DNA of 64,000 nucleotides, from assembly GCA_014904985.1 (NCBI GenBank), contig MU128929.1, positions 211,663 to 275,662 on the forward strand, written 5' to 3'. Source of the stretch: Hydnum rufescens UP504. Its lineage: Eukaryota > Basidiomycota > Agaricomycetes > Cantharellales > Hydnaceae. The notes under the pieces are model-generated. The model did not search any database, was not told the DNA's origin, and saw nothing but the letters and a program-made list of their open reading frames with translations. This document shows, in pieces, positions 36,845-47,882 of this stretch; position 1 is the stretch's first letter, and every line of letters begins with the position of its first letter. The position numbers were made by a program, and so were the translations under genes.

Positions 36845-37997
36845 ATGAAGCGTGTTTTCCTTGCGATATCTGCGTTCACGACCTCTGTTCTGGCTGATGC
36901 CATCTACCCTACAACGGTCACTGTGCCTGCGAATCTTCCAACACCTTATACCGTTAGCCCCGGGACCTATGCCATCATGCAGTATGCTGGAACGGTGGGT
37001 CTGCGCTCTGTCGTCCCTGAATTATTAGCCTGGGCGAAATTCTAAGTGTTGAGGGCTTGTGGATCCTGTCATTCATAGGCGATAGTGCTGTCTGATGCGG
37101 GCGCGACGGCTCTGGGCGGGGCTAAGCAAAAAGTATTCGCTGTTCAAACTAGCGCATCAGTTACTGCCGCAAGCTCTGGTGTCATCGTCGCCTCCAACGG
37201 TGGGCATGGCTTCATGGTATATCTGATGCTGCGTGCCTTTAGGCTATCAAAAGCTGAAAAACCAATTTAAACAGTCTTTTGGCGCTCATGGGACTGCGCT
37301 TAAGGATGGTACCATTACGGCCATAGTAAGTAATTACTTCCTTCGTCTCTGAACCACGCGACTGGAATTGTTGGCAGCTATCTGCGACTGCCACAGCGAA
37401 AAACGGAGGGCAAGTGACGGCAACGAGCGCAGGTTTGGGTATTGCACTCGCGAAAGGATCTGCGGTTGCATCGAACGGGGGTTTTGGAGCTGCCAGTAAA
37501 GGTTGGTCTATCTGCAGGCCTCAGTATCAGTAACAGAATCCATATGCGTTGCGTCCGAAAAATCAGGAGGCTATCTTGCTTTGGGCTATTTAGGCGGAGG
37601 CACTGCCTACCGGGGAGGAACCATCTGGATTGGCTCGGTCAGTTGCCGCCACAGAATATTGAGATCATTGGATCCTCTGGCTCACCTCCAATCGTACAGG
37701 GTGCCACCGGGGTCATCGAGGGCGGGGCACAAGGTACTGTGGTCCCATTCGCTAGCGGAGCGAGCATTCTGAACGGAGGCACAGCCACAATATGTATGTG
37801 CTCACGAACACGCGCTATGTCCCATTGGAGATTGCTCATAAATTGCTGCAGCTGATCGTGCCACAGTCACTGTCGCTCCGTCTGGTGTTGTCCTCGCGTT
37901 TCCTCCGCTTACAACGCGCGTAATTGGGACTGCTGCTAATGGGGACCGCATTGTCGCAGCATATGCTCCAACGCCTGCTCCCCGGGCCTTACTTTGA
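36845..37997 (+). CDS. Small secreted Ala/Gly/Thr-rich protein, function unknown
   Basis: Begins with a clear signal peptide (MKRVFLAISAFTTSVLADA, cleavage likely after ADA). The mature chain is rich in Ala, Gly, Thr, Ser and Val with short recurring patterns such as VIVASNGG, AVASNGGFG and GGTATI, suggesting a repetitive beta structure. Introns are numerous for its size: about 36990-37079, 37215-37279, 37325-37378, and more. Donors and acceptors are good for the first three; two later joins, around 37,500-37,640, are uncertain. The end PTPAPRALL is followed by TGA at 37995-37997. No catalytic motif or cysteine pattern seen. A cell-wall or effector-like role is possible but unsupported. Confidence 0.55.
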
Positions 37998-38086
37998 ATC
38001 CTGGTACTTCGCGTAGTGAACATCAGACATGAGCAAGCTTCTTGAAGAAAATTTCAACTTCCATTGTAAACGACTTGCGGAAGCGA

Positions 38087-40009
38087 TCATGATGCTGGGG
38101 AAATTGTGCCTAAATCGACCACTATATAAAAGGAGAATGTCTTATTCTCCCCTCCCCCACTGACCGCGGTCTTTGGTGCAGCGGAAGAGCCTGTTTCCTC
38201 TGTTGGATCATCTGCACGATACGTGTAAGAGACTAAAACATTGAACTTGGACCCAAGGTCAGCTTCTCTGGAATTTGAAGGTCGAAACATCAAATACGTA
38301 CCTGCACGTTACCATCACTCTCCCTTCCAATGACCACCTCGCCTCCGACCTTCGTTACATTGGCTTTGCGCTCTAGAACTCCCACCGTGCTATTCGAGGC
38401 CCCCTTCTTCCCTGAATCTCGAGCCGCAAGGCTACCGTCCGTCCCACGCCCAGCGAGCATATCTTCAATGTCGTCGTCATTTATCTCTGCATCCTCCTCA
38501 TCATCATATTCCCAAGCTTCAGCAAATGCTGATATCGAGAAGCTAGACGTCGGCAGTGAGACAGCAAATGGTGCACGTTTGCCCTGCTTAGATTGCGGTC
38601 GCTGGACCGTCATGCGCACTTGAATGGGCTCATAAAGAGGGTTCGTGAAGGCTAGTTGGAAAGCATACGTCTTTCCTTGTTGAAGGGCTTGACCCGCATT
38701 TGCATCGTCAGCCGCGGCGCCGGACTGCTTCGCTTTCCCACCGGTTGCTCTCGAAAGCGTCGCGCTTGGCTGTGCTGTTAAAGGGGGAACGAGCAAGACG
38801 TCGATGGATGGAAGATAATTCGCCGCCATAAGCTTGATCTTGTATCGCGTACTCTGGGATTTCTGCTCCGGTTTGATAAGAATATGTCGGCATTTGGGGC
38901 ATCGCTTCGTTTGCTTCGAGTGTAGCGGGATCCGCAAGGGCTTCAAGTCGCTATCCCCAGCATCTCTCAGGGACTTTTGAACCATAAGGAGTCACAAACG
39001 ACCTACATGGACTTGAGGGATTGCACCCAACTCCCCACCCACCGTTGCTCTAGACGAGAAACATCGCCGAGTAAGAACTCTTCCTGAGCCATGTCCTTCA
39101 GCCATTCAACTTCAGCATGGACCTCGCCCCCACCAGAGATACTGTCGATTCGGCTCCTGTAGTAGGCGCCATATTCGTCTTTTGCAGCATTCGGATCGAC
39201 ACGCTTACGTCGCAGACCAGGTACATCGCGAGCAAGGGCTGAAGATGCGGCGGCGTTGATTGCACTGAGGGCAGAGTGCGAGTGAGTTTGTATCGTGTGT
39301 GCAGTGATTGCTGTGGGTTGGACGTGCGATATTCGGATTAACGGTTCAAAATGTTCTTTAAGTCTATCAAACTCTAATGTATCGGGTGACGAATCCTCGG
39401 TCTTCTGGAGCTGTACTATACACAGGATTTAATTTCAGAATCATGGGTCCGATAAAAGAAGAAGGGCGTTCTCACAAGCTAGACCAGTGGGTTTGTCGAA
39501 CGTAATTCCAGCCTCGGCCGAATCCCATCGACAATAATTGCAGTAGAGGAAAAATGGCGGGTCTCCAACAGAATTGATGACGGGGGGATGCCGGTTATCC
39601 GGGTTTAAGGGAGGATCAGAAGAAACAATGGACAATGTGTTGCTGCATTGAGGGCACAAGAAACAGTTCCGAGCACACCTGCATTCTGCGTGCCATGAAG
39701 ACTTATTCATTACTAATGGACAAGAATTTCCACTCGCACCGATTCTTTTCAGCTCTAACGCTGGCACTGGGAACCTCAAAGAGACAATTAGGACAATAAT
39801 ACCCGCTAACCTCTACCGATACGCAGCGGTTGCAAGCGCACATCGTCGCACTCTTCACAGAAATACAAGGTTGGCAGAGGATGGAACCCGAACGCGTGAA
39901 GGGGATGTTGGGGTGGTGGTGCAGTGAACGGCGCAGGAGGGGCGCCAATGACTGAAGAAGAAGGCACGCTTGTGCACGTACAATGATATAAGATACTCGC
40001 GGGCATCAT
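38087..40009 (-). CDS. Dynactin subunit p62 (DCTN4-like)
   Basis: Pointed-end subunit of dynactin, the dynein cofactor for retrograde transport and nuclear positioning. Start MMPASILYHCTC at 40009. Then ALYFCEECD-type LYFCEECDDVRCNRCVSVEV, YYCPNCLFEVPSASVRAEKN, CFLCPQCSNTLSIV and FFLYCNYCRWDS: the cysteine-rich zinc-binding N-terminal half typical of p62. C-terminal half: RCPKCRHILIKPEQKSQSTR, YLPSIDVLL, FTNPLYEPIQVRMTV, VVIGRESDG, a final exon YTYRADDP and a terminal beta-strand region ending ISPAS. Splicing is partly resolved. It diverges from ZW10 with 44 bp between the start codons. Confidence 0.88.
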
Positions 40010-40053
40010 GTGGCAGTGAAGTAATCACTTGCTGTTTGCTTCCGGTGCTCATC
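40010..40053. promoter_or_regulatory. Very short bidirectional interval, dynactin p62 / ZW10
   Basis: Only 44 bp lie between the two ATG codons. Promoter elements and transcript starts must overlap the coding ends or lie inside the partner gene. Confidence 0.55.
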
Positions 40054-43000
40054 ATGGCCTTCCCTGTTCCAGAGCATTTACCACGGCATGCCTACTCGAC
40101 TCGCGAGCACTCATTCAACTCCTCTTCTGCCTACCCCAACGCTATCTTGCACAAAATATCTCAAGTCTCTTGGGACACCCTAAATTCTAGACTATCTTCG
40201 TCATGGGTAGACGAACTCTCTAATGAGATAAATGACGCCAAGGTGCGCCCTTGTCCCTTCGCAACAATATCATGGAATCGACAAAAATTTTGAAGACCGC
40301 TATTCGGGATCTCGTTAACAAAAATCTACCTGATTTTGAACGACAACTGCAGAGCTCGGGAAGCATCCAGGACCGCGTTCGATCCCTTTCAAAGGAGGCA
40401 GACCACCTTGCCTCATATCTCCACAACCCCCAGGTGCCAAATAATGAGAACTCTTTTTGGGACCCATCGTTTACAAGGGAAAATATAGACAGGATTATTG
40501 CCAACCCTTACGAAACGCTATGGGGAACATGCCGCATTAGCCCAAGACGCGGAGGATGCTGACATTTTATATATGACAGTATCATACGCTCTGCGATGTC
40601 GCGATGAATTAAACGCCTTAACAGCCTTAGTGGCTGATGCCAAGCTCGCCGAATCTGTCACACTCTCATATACCCTAGGAAAACTGCTGCAAGACGCGCC
40701 AAGCCCACTTCCCAAATCCAAAATATTCTCTGAGTTCAAGGTATATTGCCCAATATCAGCTAAATTATTTCTATCTAAATCGGTTCATTTCAACAGCACA
40801 AATACCGAGTACTTGCTGACACTGCACAGGAACAGCTGGGAGAGGCTTATTCACGTTCAGTTCATGTAGAACGAGTTGCGGACATTGATCAGATGACGGT
40901 GACCTCGCCAGTCCCAAGTATGTCCCTATGGTCCAATTAAACTTGCAATGAAATTGATCTTGTCCAAATAACAGTACTCCGGTCATCTCGAAAAATCAGC
41001 CTATTAGAAATTTTCAAATCATTGGCCGAAGATGCTCTCATTCAGTGCCTCAAGACCCTACAGAAATCCATTTTGACGAGATTTGTCGACCCGATCTTGA
41101 GCGAAAACTCAACGGCAACGGTCGAGGGCTCATGCTTATCCATTTCCCCACATCCTGCGTCCAATCCTATCAACAGTCTATCCGTTGTTATGGGCTTCCT
41201 TCAGCAACATATATTTACTTTCTTACCACCTGCACACCTCGCAAAAACTGTGGCCGCATTTTATCAGCCTCTCACTAACTCTTTGTTGGAATTCTTCCGA
41301 AAAACAATACCTGACTCTCTGTCCGCTCTGCCTACCTATCTCCAGCTTGCCAAGGAGGCGGTGGAGTTTGAACGAAGTCTCATTCACTCAGGCATTTCCG
41401 CTGGCCCGTACCACGTCATTGCTGAATGGATAGATTCAATTCAATCGCATTACGAGAAGCACCGAAGGGAAAATATTCTTGAAGCTGCCCGCCGCATCCT
41501 TTCAGACGAACGAAAACTAGCCGGGGCACGCGTCGATAAGGAAGAGTCCATGGTCGAGATTTCAGTCGAGGAGGGGTCAGTCTCCAGTGTGCCGGCGCAC
41601 AACCACCCAATCAAAAATGGATCAGGCGAAGATCTTTCAGTCGAGGACGTCCCACCAGACGATCCATGGGATACTGGCGACGATGTTCCAGCACATGATC
41701 CGTGGGATACCAGCGACGATACTCAAGAGCATGATCCGTGGGATGACGGGTGGGACGAACCCTTTACATCAGATCCCGCTCCCGAACCAACAGCGCTTCC
41801 CCCTGAAGTTTCTCCAACAATCCCCAAATCTGCCAAACGACTGGAGAAATTCTCCGCGAAATCAAGACCATCGGGAGGGCTCCTAGATGCCCAACCGACT
41901 CTTCTCTCTTCTGCTGCCTCCTCCCGGTTGCCTTCAGAATCCGTCCCGGCCAGCCTGACGAAAGCCACGACCCCCCGCCCCCCTCCAATTATTGTTCCCC
42001 CTGAACGGAAAATAAGGGAAACATATTTGGTATCTGAGTGCGCTAAAAGTATCCTGCAGCTAGCTCAGGACACCATAGCGGAACGGAGGGAACTTCTACA
42101 TTCTGGGTACGTACTTACGAATGTCTCAAGTATCTCCTCCGCCAACTTTGCTTTGCAGTGTTTTTGGAGAGAAGTCACCGTTAAATCCGTCGTCCGCCGC
42201 TTCCATGCCCATACTCGTGTCTTCTATTCCTTCGATTTTTGATCTGTTTCGTGCTCTTTATGCCGTTTCCCACGCGAACAAGATGGCACTGTCCCCAGCG
42301 CTTCGGATACGGCTCTCCAATGACTGCAATTATCTGTCAAGTGAAGCGGAGAAACTTTCGAAAGCTGTAGATGACCTCGCGACTGTAACAAAGCTTGTGG
42401 AGTCGAGAGAGAGACTGGACTCTTTGGCCGAGAGGTGTTTTGACGATTGTTTAGTGGGTTCTCTGCGCTTCCGACCCGAATTCCAAACTGATATCCTCTT
42501 CTTCCCCCCAGGAGGAACAGAAGTCTGAAATATTTGATATCTTGCGAAGGGGAGAAGGGTTCACTGCGTTAAGTGATGACAGTCGGTACGCTGTCTGTCA
42601 GAATGCAGTGGAGAACTCGATGAGGAAAACTACCTCCATTGGACAAGACTGGAAGGTACATGAACAAGAACTTGTGGAAGGCCTAAAGCTCACTAACATT
42701 ATTATTCTCTATCCCAGGTAACTTTGGCGCAGACATCGTATCTTGAAGCCATGGGGTTCATTGTCGAGGAGACGCTTTCATTTATTCTCAATGACATTCT
42801 TAGTCTGCCCGATATCCCGGAGCTCGATTCTCATCGGTTGAACCAGCTGTGTTTGAAGCTCGAGCCCCTGAAAGAGTTCTTTATTACCTCACCAGGGACG
42901 GTGGGTATCATATTCATCGGGTTTTATTGGGTTCTCATCCTCTTATGTACTAGGAGTCAACAGTAGGTGCATACGTGCGGTCGTGGTTTAAATTTGCGTA

Positions 43001-43243
43001 TATGGCAGAACTTCTGGTACGTGCTCACGATCTCACGCTAATTACATAGGCTCAAGAATTCCGAATTCTCAGGAGGCCTCGCTTGCGGATATCACCTATC
43101 TCTTCGAAAGAGGAGCACTGATTGACTTCGAGGTGGATGAACTAGTGCGATTGATCCAAGGTCTTTTTGCGGAGACACCCCTCCGGGCCAAGACAATCGG
43201 GAAGATCTCTATGGGACATCCAAGAGCAGATACTACTCCGTGA
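40054..43243 (+). CDS. ZW10/Dsl1-family tethering and kinetochore protein
   Basis: Subunit of the Dsl1/NRZ tether for Golgi-to-ER COPI vesicles; the animal homologue also recruits dynein-dynactin to kinetochores. Start MAFPVPEHLPRHAYS. N-terminal helical region with SLSKEADHLASYLHNPQ, DADILYMTVSYALRCRDELN and HLAKTVAAFYQPLTNSLLEF. A central acidic region (41640-41765) carries repeats PDDPWDTGDD, AHDPWDTSDD and EHDPWDDGWDEP. A C-terminal helical domain ends FERGALIDFEVDELVRLIQG and LRAKTIGKIS, with TGA at 43241-43243. At least six introns. Trp in acidic context is the type of signal by which yeast Dsl1 and others bind the COPI delta/alpha subunits, so the repeats may be the COPI lasso. A decayed copy of the 3' half lies inverted at 22,530-24,200. 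Confidence 0.82.
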
Positions 43244-43587
43244 GGGATACATATTTTTTTCTCCCATAACAGTAGTGCTAGGTGCCCACGTTGTATTGCG
43301 AGCGATGGGTCCCCTGCCGCCTCGCGCACCCCCTCCAATGTATGTTGTGCTTGGGCTTGGCAGCATTAGCCCGTTGGTTCAAAGCATACGGGGAAGGACT
43401 GGAAGAGCGGAGGACCGATGGATACTGCGGGTTGTATTACTCGCCACATTCGCTTAGGGAATGAAAGTGGAAGAACTGAACCAACATGTTATCGTAAGGT
43501 ACAAATAAGGCAGGGTCTCCGCCAGGATGGTGACGATCAAGGATGCCACGAACCTGAGAATCATGCGCTTTATGTTATGCTTCAGTG
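43244..43587. other. 3' flank of ZW10, conserved in the duplicate
   Basis: About 100 bp after the ZW10 stop is still similar to 22,530-22,640 of the inverted copy. Open frames here (43282-43464) have no recognisable content. Confidence 0.4.
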
Positions 43588-45964
43588 CTAAAGCTTTTGG
43601 GATGGAAATCCCGTATCCCACGGTAAAGGTTCAGCGCGTCGGACTCCATCTTCAGTGGATGCTGATATCCCTGCGGGGTCATTAGTACCAATGCCTGGAC
43701 CATTCGCACTTTTAGGTCGAGAACGCCGGAAACTGGGGTGAGAGGTTGCAGGGTCGACGGGTCTGGGTCCTCGACTAGACCCGGTTCTGGGTCTTTCCCG
43801 TCGTTGACGATATGTTGTTATTTGGGGTGACTCGGGAAGCGACTGAAGTCCTGATGGAGAGGGTGTCGGGGAGGGTTGTTTGACGGGATTGGCTCGCTCA
43901 GACCATGTTAGGGGAGGGTGGATCTTGGGATCCAGGGGTTTCGGGTAATATAAAGGTCTCTGGATCGGGATCTAGGGCTGTCTGAGGACGAGATCTGCGC
44001 CTGCCCTTTAACTGCGAGGGTTCTGGAAGCACAAATGTTTCTGGGATGGGTACTGGCTTGGCAACGCGATTTGGAGTGGGTGGCGGGAGTGGCAACATCC
44101 ACTTTCGGAGAGACGCAGAAGACAAGGTCGGGTATTGCGCATCGTTCAAAGAGGGATCCAATGTGCGGTGTTCTGGGAGGGCCGGGGACGATATTTGAGG
44201 ACGCACCTCTGCGGGAGGGCGAGAATCGGAACGAGGCGTTGAAGGGGTGGGAGGAGGATCGCGTACGATCCTCCCAGATTCTTTCGTATCCACGATAAGC
44301 TCAGCAGAACTGGGATCTACAAGTCTCGCCAAATTCATCTTGGGGTCCTTATCTTCTTTGAGGATCTCAGTCTGCTGGACAGATGTCGCGCCGGCAACTG
44401 TCTGAGCTATAGCTATAGCTTCCTGCTTCCTAAGTTGATTCTCGAGTCGTCGCTGAAAAAATACCTCGGTGTTGCCGCAGATAGTGCGAGACGTGATAAG
44501 CCCAATCGTCCAATCGCTCATCCCTTGAGCATTTTCTGCATGTCCGTAACTGGCCGAGAACTTGGCCGAATGGGCAAGAGGGATAGAAGGAGCCCTTTGG
44601 AGGGCCCTGAGAGATTTGGTAGCTGCTTCTGTGGAATGGAAGGCCAGCTGCACAATAACAAAAGACACTGACGAAAAGAACGTGAGAAGATAGGCAATTT
44701 AGGCTAAGCGATGGCGAGGACGAACGACTTTGCCGTATATAGAATTTGAATGCCTCCTGTGCGTGCTCCTCGATGATCTGACCGATTGCTTCCACGGGTC
44801 CAAGCATATCAAAACGAATAGTGACACTTGGGCCCGCATTGCCGATGAGGTAGCGAACAGAAAAATTGTCTACAGGGGGGTTCTTATGCAAACTCGCAAA
44901 CGCCAGTTCTGCCGCATATGTGGTCCTGAAACGCCCGACGTAAAATTCACCTACGAGATGTGAGATTGTCAGCCCCATGCGGCAAGGCTTATTGGATAGA
45001 TAGGTACGGTAGGGAAATTGGGTGTAGTACCCAGGGAATCGCGTGAAAATCCTCTTGGTGTACCCGAGATTTAAACCTAATCCTGTAATTGCAACATTCG
45101 TGGTGGGATCCATGTTCTCGGACTCTTCTAGAGGCTGTGAATACGGATGCTTCAGCTGGGCGAGCCAGAGTGCATTCCGGAGCACTTACCTGGTTTCGTG
45201 GACGAGAGTTCCCGAATCCACTGCTACCACCATTCACGATTCTAGAATCGCGTATTTGGGAGATCAATGTGTGATACACCGGGGGCCAATATGGACATGG
45301 AGGTTATGGGGATAGGCATCTAGAAAGGTCGAGTTGAATCGGGCATCTGTGGCGAGGAGTGGGTCCAGATTGGTTAAAAGCGCGTTTCGTGCCTCACTGG
45401 CTAGATCAGCAGATGGGAAACCGAGGACTATTCCCAGTTCCTGGGCTGTTAAGTGAGTTCGCGGTAAGTCTTAAAGTGACAAGTATAGGAAAATTATACC
45501 GACCTTCAAGGAAGGATTGAATGGCATAACCCTCAGCTTGAGTAGCATGCCTTCCAATCACATCCACAATGCCTCCAATTCGCTTATGGACCCCAAACCG
45601 GAACCGAATAAATCTAGAGAGAGCCGGCTCGGCCATAAAAGCGACTGAAAGACCCAAAACTCTGTCTTGTCGCCTTAAATACTGGGCGGCGCCAGAAACT
45701 TCGTGGGTTGTTCTAAAGCGTGCAAGCGAGAAAAGACCTGTTACGCGATACTTTAGGGGAGAGGCTTTCATACGATTGACAATCCGATGCGATGTACTCA
45801 CTGCCTGTGGAAGCAAATACAAATGTCCGATAGTCTTTCAGCAACCGCGCAATAATTGATGTTTTAATAGGGGGGTGAAGGACAAGCACGGTGCTCGGTG
45901 TGTCTTGGATGGCCACCGCTGGGCGTAATTGTGCCCAGATCTTATTTCCAGAAGGTATTGACAT
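43588..45964 (-). CDS. Unrecognised protein with two similar ~75-residue repeats and a disordered C-terminus
   Basis: Not recognised. Start chosen at MSIPSGNKIWAQLRP (45964); an in-frame Met further upstream is possible. Two repeats: SLARFRTTHEVSGAAQYLRR...IRFRF...IVDVIGRHATQAEGYAIQ, and YVGRFRTTYAAELAFASLHK...IRFDM...IGQIIEEHAQEAFKFY. They look like diverged RRM/KH-size folds (RFRTT in the place of an RNP1 strand), an inference only. Between and around them are small introns, one ending before QELGIVLGFPSADLAS. The C-terminus is proline-rich with repeated PETFVLPE / PETFILPE. A 61 bp intron (43843-43903) can remove the first stop and extend the protein to 43588 (ending PWDTGFPSQKL). RNA binding is possible but unproven. 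Confidence 0.6.
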
Positions 45965-46358
45965 CTTGGAGTGGTCAGTGCCCTGGCTAACGTCAGATAG
46001 GTGCCGACAGCGTCGCCGATAGGATGAGAGCATTGTTGCAGATATCCGTATTGGGCGATTGAAAGGTCCATGCCGAAACATGCGTTGAAAGACCATGCCC
46101 CTGACCTGTGAAGGAGCCGGATGCAAAAAAAAAGCAAGAAGCCCTAACAGAATCATCTTGTATCAGTGCAGTCATTGAGCATAGCGTGAAAGAGAATTTT
46201 GGCGTCGGTCCATTTCATACCTCGGTAGACTCGAAGGATAAGGCAGAGGTCACAGGAATCTCGAGGAGAGGACTCTGAATCGAGCAGATCTACGATTACG
46301 TAAATGTTTGCGCCGAAACTGCGACTAACAGCTCATTCGTGAGAAAGACAGTAAAAGA

Positions 46359-47634
46359 ATGCCGCCCCCACAACCAGGCTTGTTCGAGTACACCGAACCG
46401 TACCATATTTCCGTAGGAGTCCCAAATCCACGCCGTCAACAGCACCAACAACAACAACCCCAGCAACAGCACCAGCACCAGCATACGCACCAGCACACCC
46501 ATACCCATACCCATCAGCACCCACTCCCCTCACATCATTCCTCACAACATGCCACATCCTCACACCAACACCAACATCAGCATGATAGGGTCAAGGTGAT
46601 CCGGAGTAGTGGTGCCCCTGGCGGGGCTGGGTCTGGCACCACGACAGCAGCTGCAGGACCTTCGAACGGGGTGATACTGGGCGCGAGCAAGTCTAGCGGG
46701 AGCGTCGAGCCCGAGCTCAGACAAGCGCGCGATGGTGGTAAACGAAAACGCGAGATCATGGAGCGTGTTATCAAGTACAGCCGGGACATGTCTGATCGTC
46801 GCGATGAGTGCGTCCTTTCCTTCATTATTCTCCATATTTTCGCATTGACGTGCGCACCTGCTTTTCTGATATCTCAGAATCTATTCATCTTCGCTAACCG
46901 CACTAACGTCCCTCGCACGGCGGCTGCACCAAAACCCCGCAGACACAGCCGCATATGCTGCACGTCTATATCCTCTGGCACTCGAACGCGCGGCACTTCT
47001 CGATGCTATCGAACTAGAGGAGCAGCACGCGCTAGACAGTGCACAAACAATATGGAAAGCCGAAGTAAACCAAATCGACGACGAATTCAAGAAGGGAAAG
47101 GCCCGTCTACGAGAACGTATCATGGAAGGTCTCGAAGAACGACGACGGCGTGCACGAGAAGAGAAGGAAGGGGAAGCGATAGTTCCTGTCGGTGAGCCTC
47201 CACTTCTTCATAGCCCCTGTGTTCCCTCCATTTCACCATACCTCATCCTCCGGTCTTGCCTTGTTATCTTAGAGTCGTCCCTTGAGGTAGCGGCTGGTGC
47301 GCTTAATAGACCAACCAACGGACGTCTGGCACCATTCACACTCTCAGCACCCATCCCATACGGTCTCTCGCCAGACGACCTCGCCTCTCCTTTCCCATTA
47401 TCCCTCACTTCTATCCAACCATCACATTCTTCTGGTGGGGGTGGCGGCGGGCCTGGGCGAAAACCGCGGCTAAACCGGACAGGAGGAAAAGAAGGCGGGG
47501 TCCTCACGCTCGGGAAAGCAATCGCAGGGTTAACACCGAGCAAAGAAAGTGATATCGATCACGACTTGGGGGAGATTCGGAGGGGAGTGAAGAGAAGGCG
47601 AGCCGCTGTGAAGGCACAAGGAGGTGTGGTATAG
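46359..47634 (+). CDS. Sds3/BRMS1-like subunit of a Sin3 histone deacetylase complex
   Basis: Three exons, 46359-46807, 46878-47191 and 47273-47634, giving 374 residues in one frame. The N-terminus is unusual: a Gln/His tract from about residue 28 to 65 (QQHQQQQPQQQHQHQH, then HTHQHTHTHTHQH). The middle holds KRKREIMERVIKYSRDMSDR. The Sds3-like coiled coil is LERAALLDAIELEEQHALD, TIWKAEVNQIDDEFKKGKAR and LRERIMEGLEERRRRAREEK. The C-terminus has PNGRLAPFTL-type NGRLAPFTLSAPIPYGLS and a Gly run. Family role: scaffold for Rpd3-type deacetylase in transcriptional repression. The family call rests on the coiled-coil pattern and C-terminal layout, so it is probable rather than certain. Convergent with DcpS. 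Confidence 0.6.
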
Positions 47635-47882
47635 AGGTATCGTCCTACATTCTGTTAGGGATTGGTTTGATCCTATCATATCCTTCATCTCCGCCCTCCC
47701 TCCCCCCTGCATTACCCCAATGATTTCATTTCGGTGGCACTTCTTCGTCTCCGATCATGAAGACCGATGCGTTCACATAATTGTGTCAGGTGATTTATGG
47801 GCCGTTGTCACGATCGCCCGAGGTCCCAAAGATGTTTCGACTTCGAGCATTAAACCAAACAAGGACGACCATTACGTCCAAC

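Noticed and set aside
43282..43464. C-terminal extension of ZW10 through MLCLGLAALARWFKAYG
   Set aside because: The conserved ZW10 C-terminus already ends at the TGA at 43241-43243, and no intron joins it to this frame; similarity of the region to the duplicate is explained by the duplication extending into the 3' flank.
46296..46563. Minus-strand frames reading MGMGMGVLVRM and GYGYGCAGAYAGAGA
   Set aside because: They are the antisense of the Gln/His tract of the Sds3-like gene and only reflect its repeated codons.
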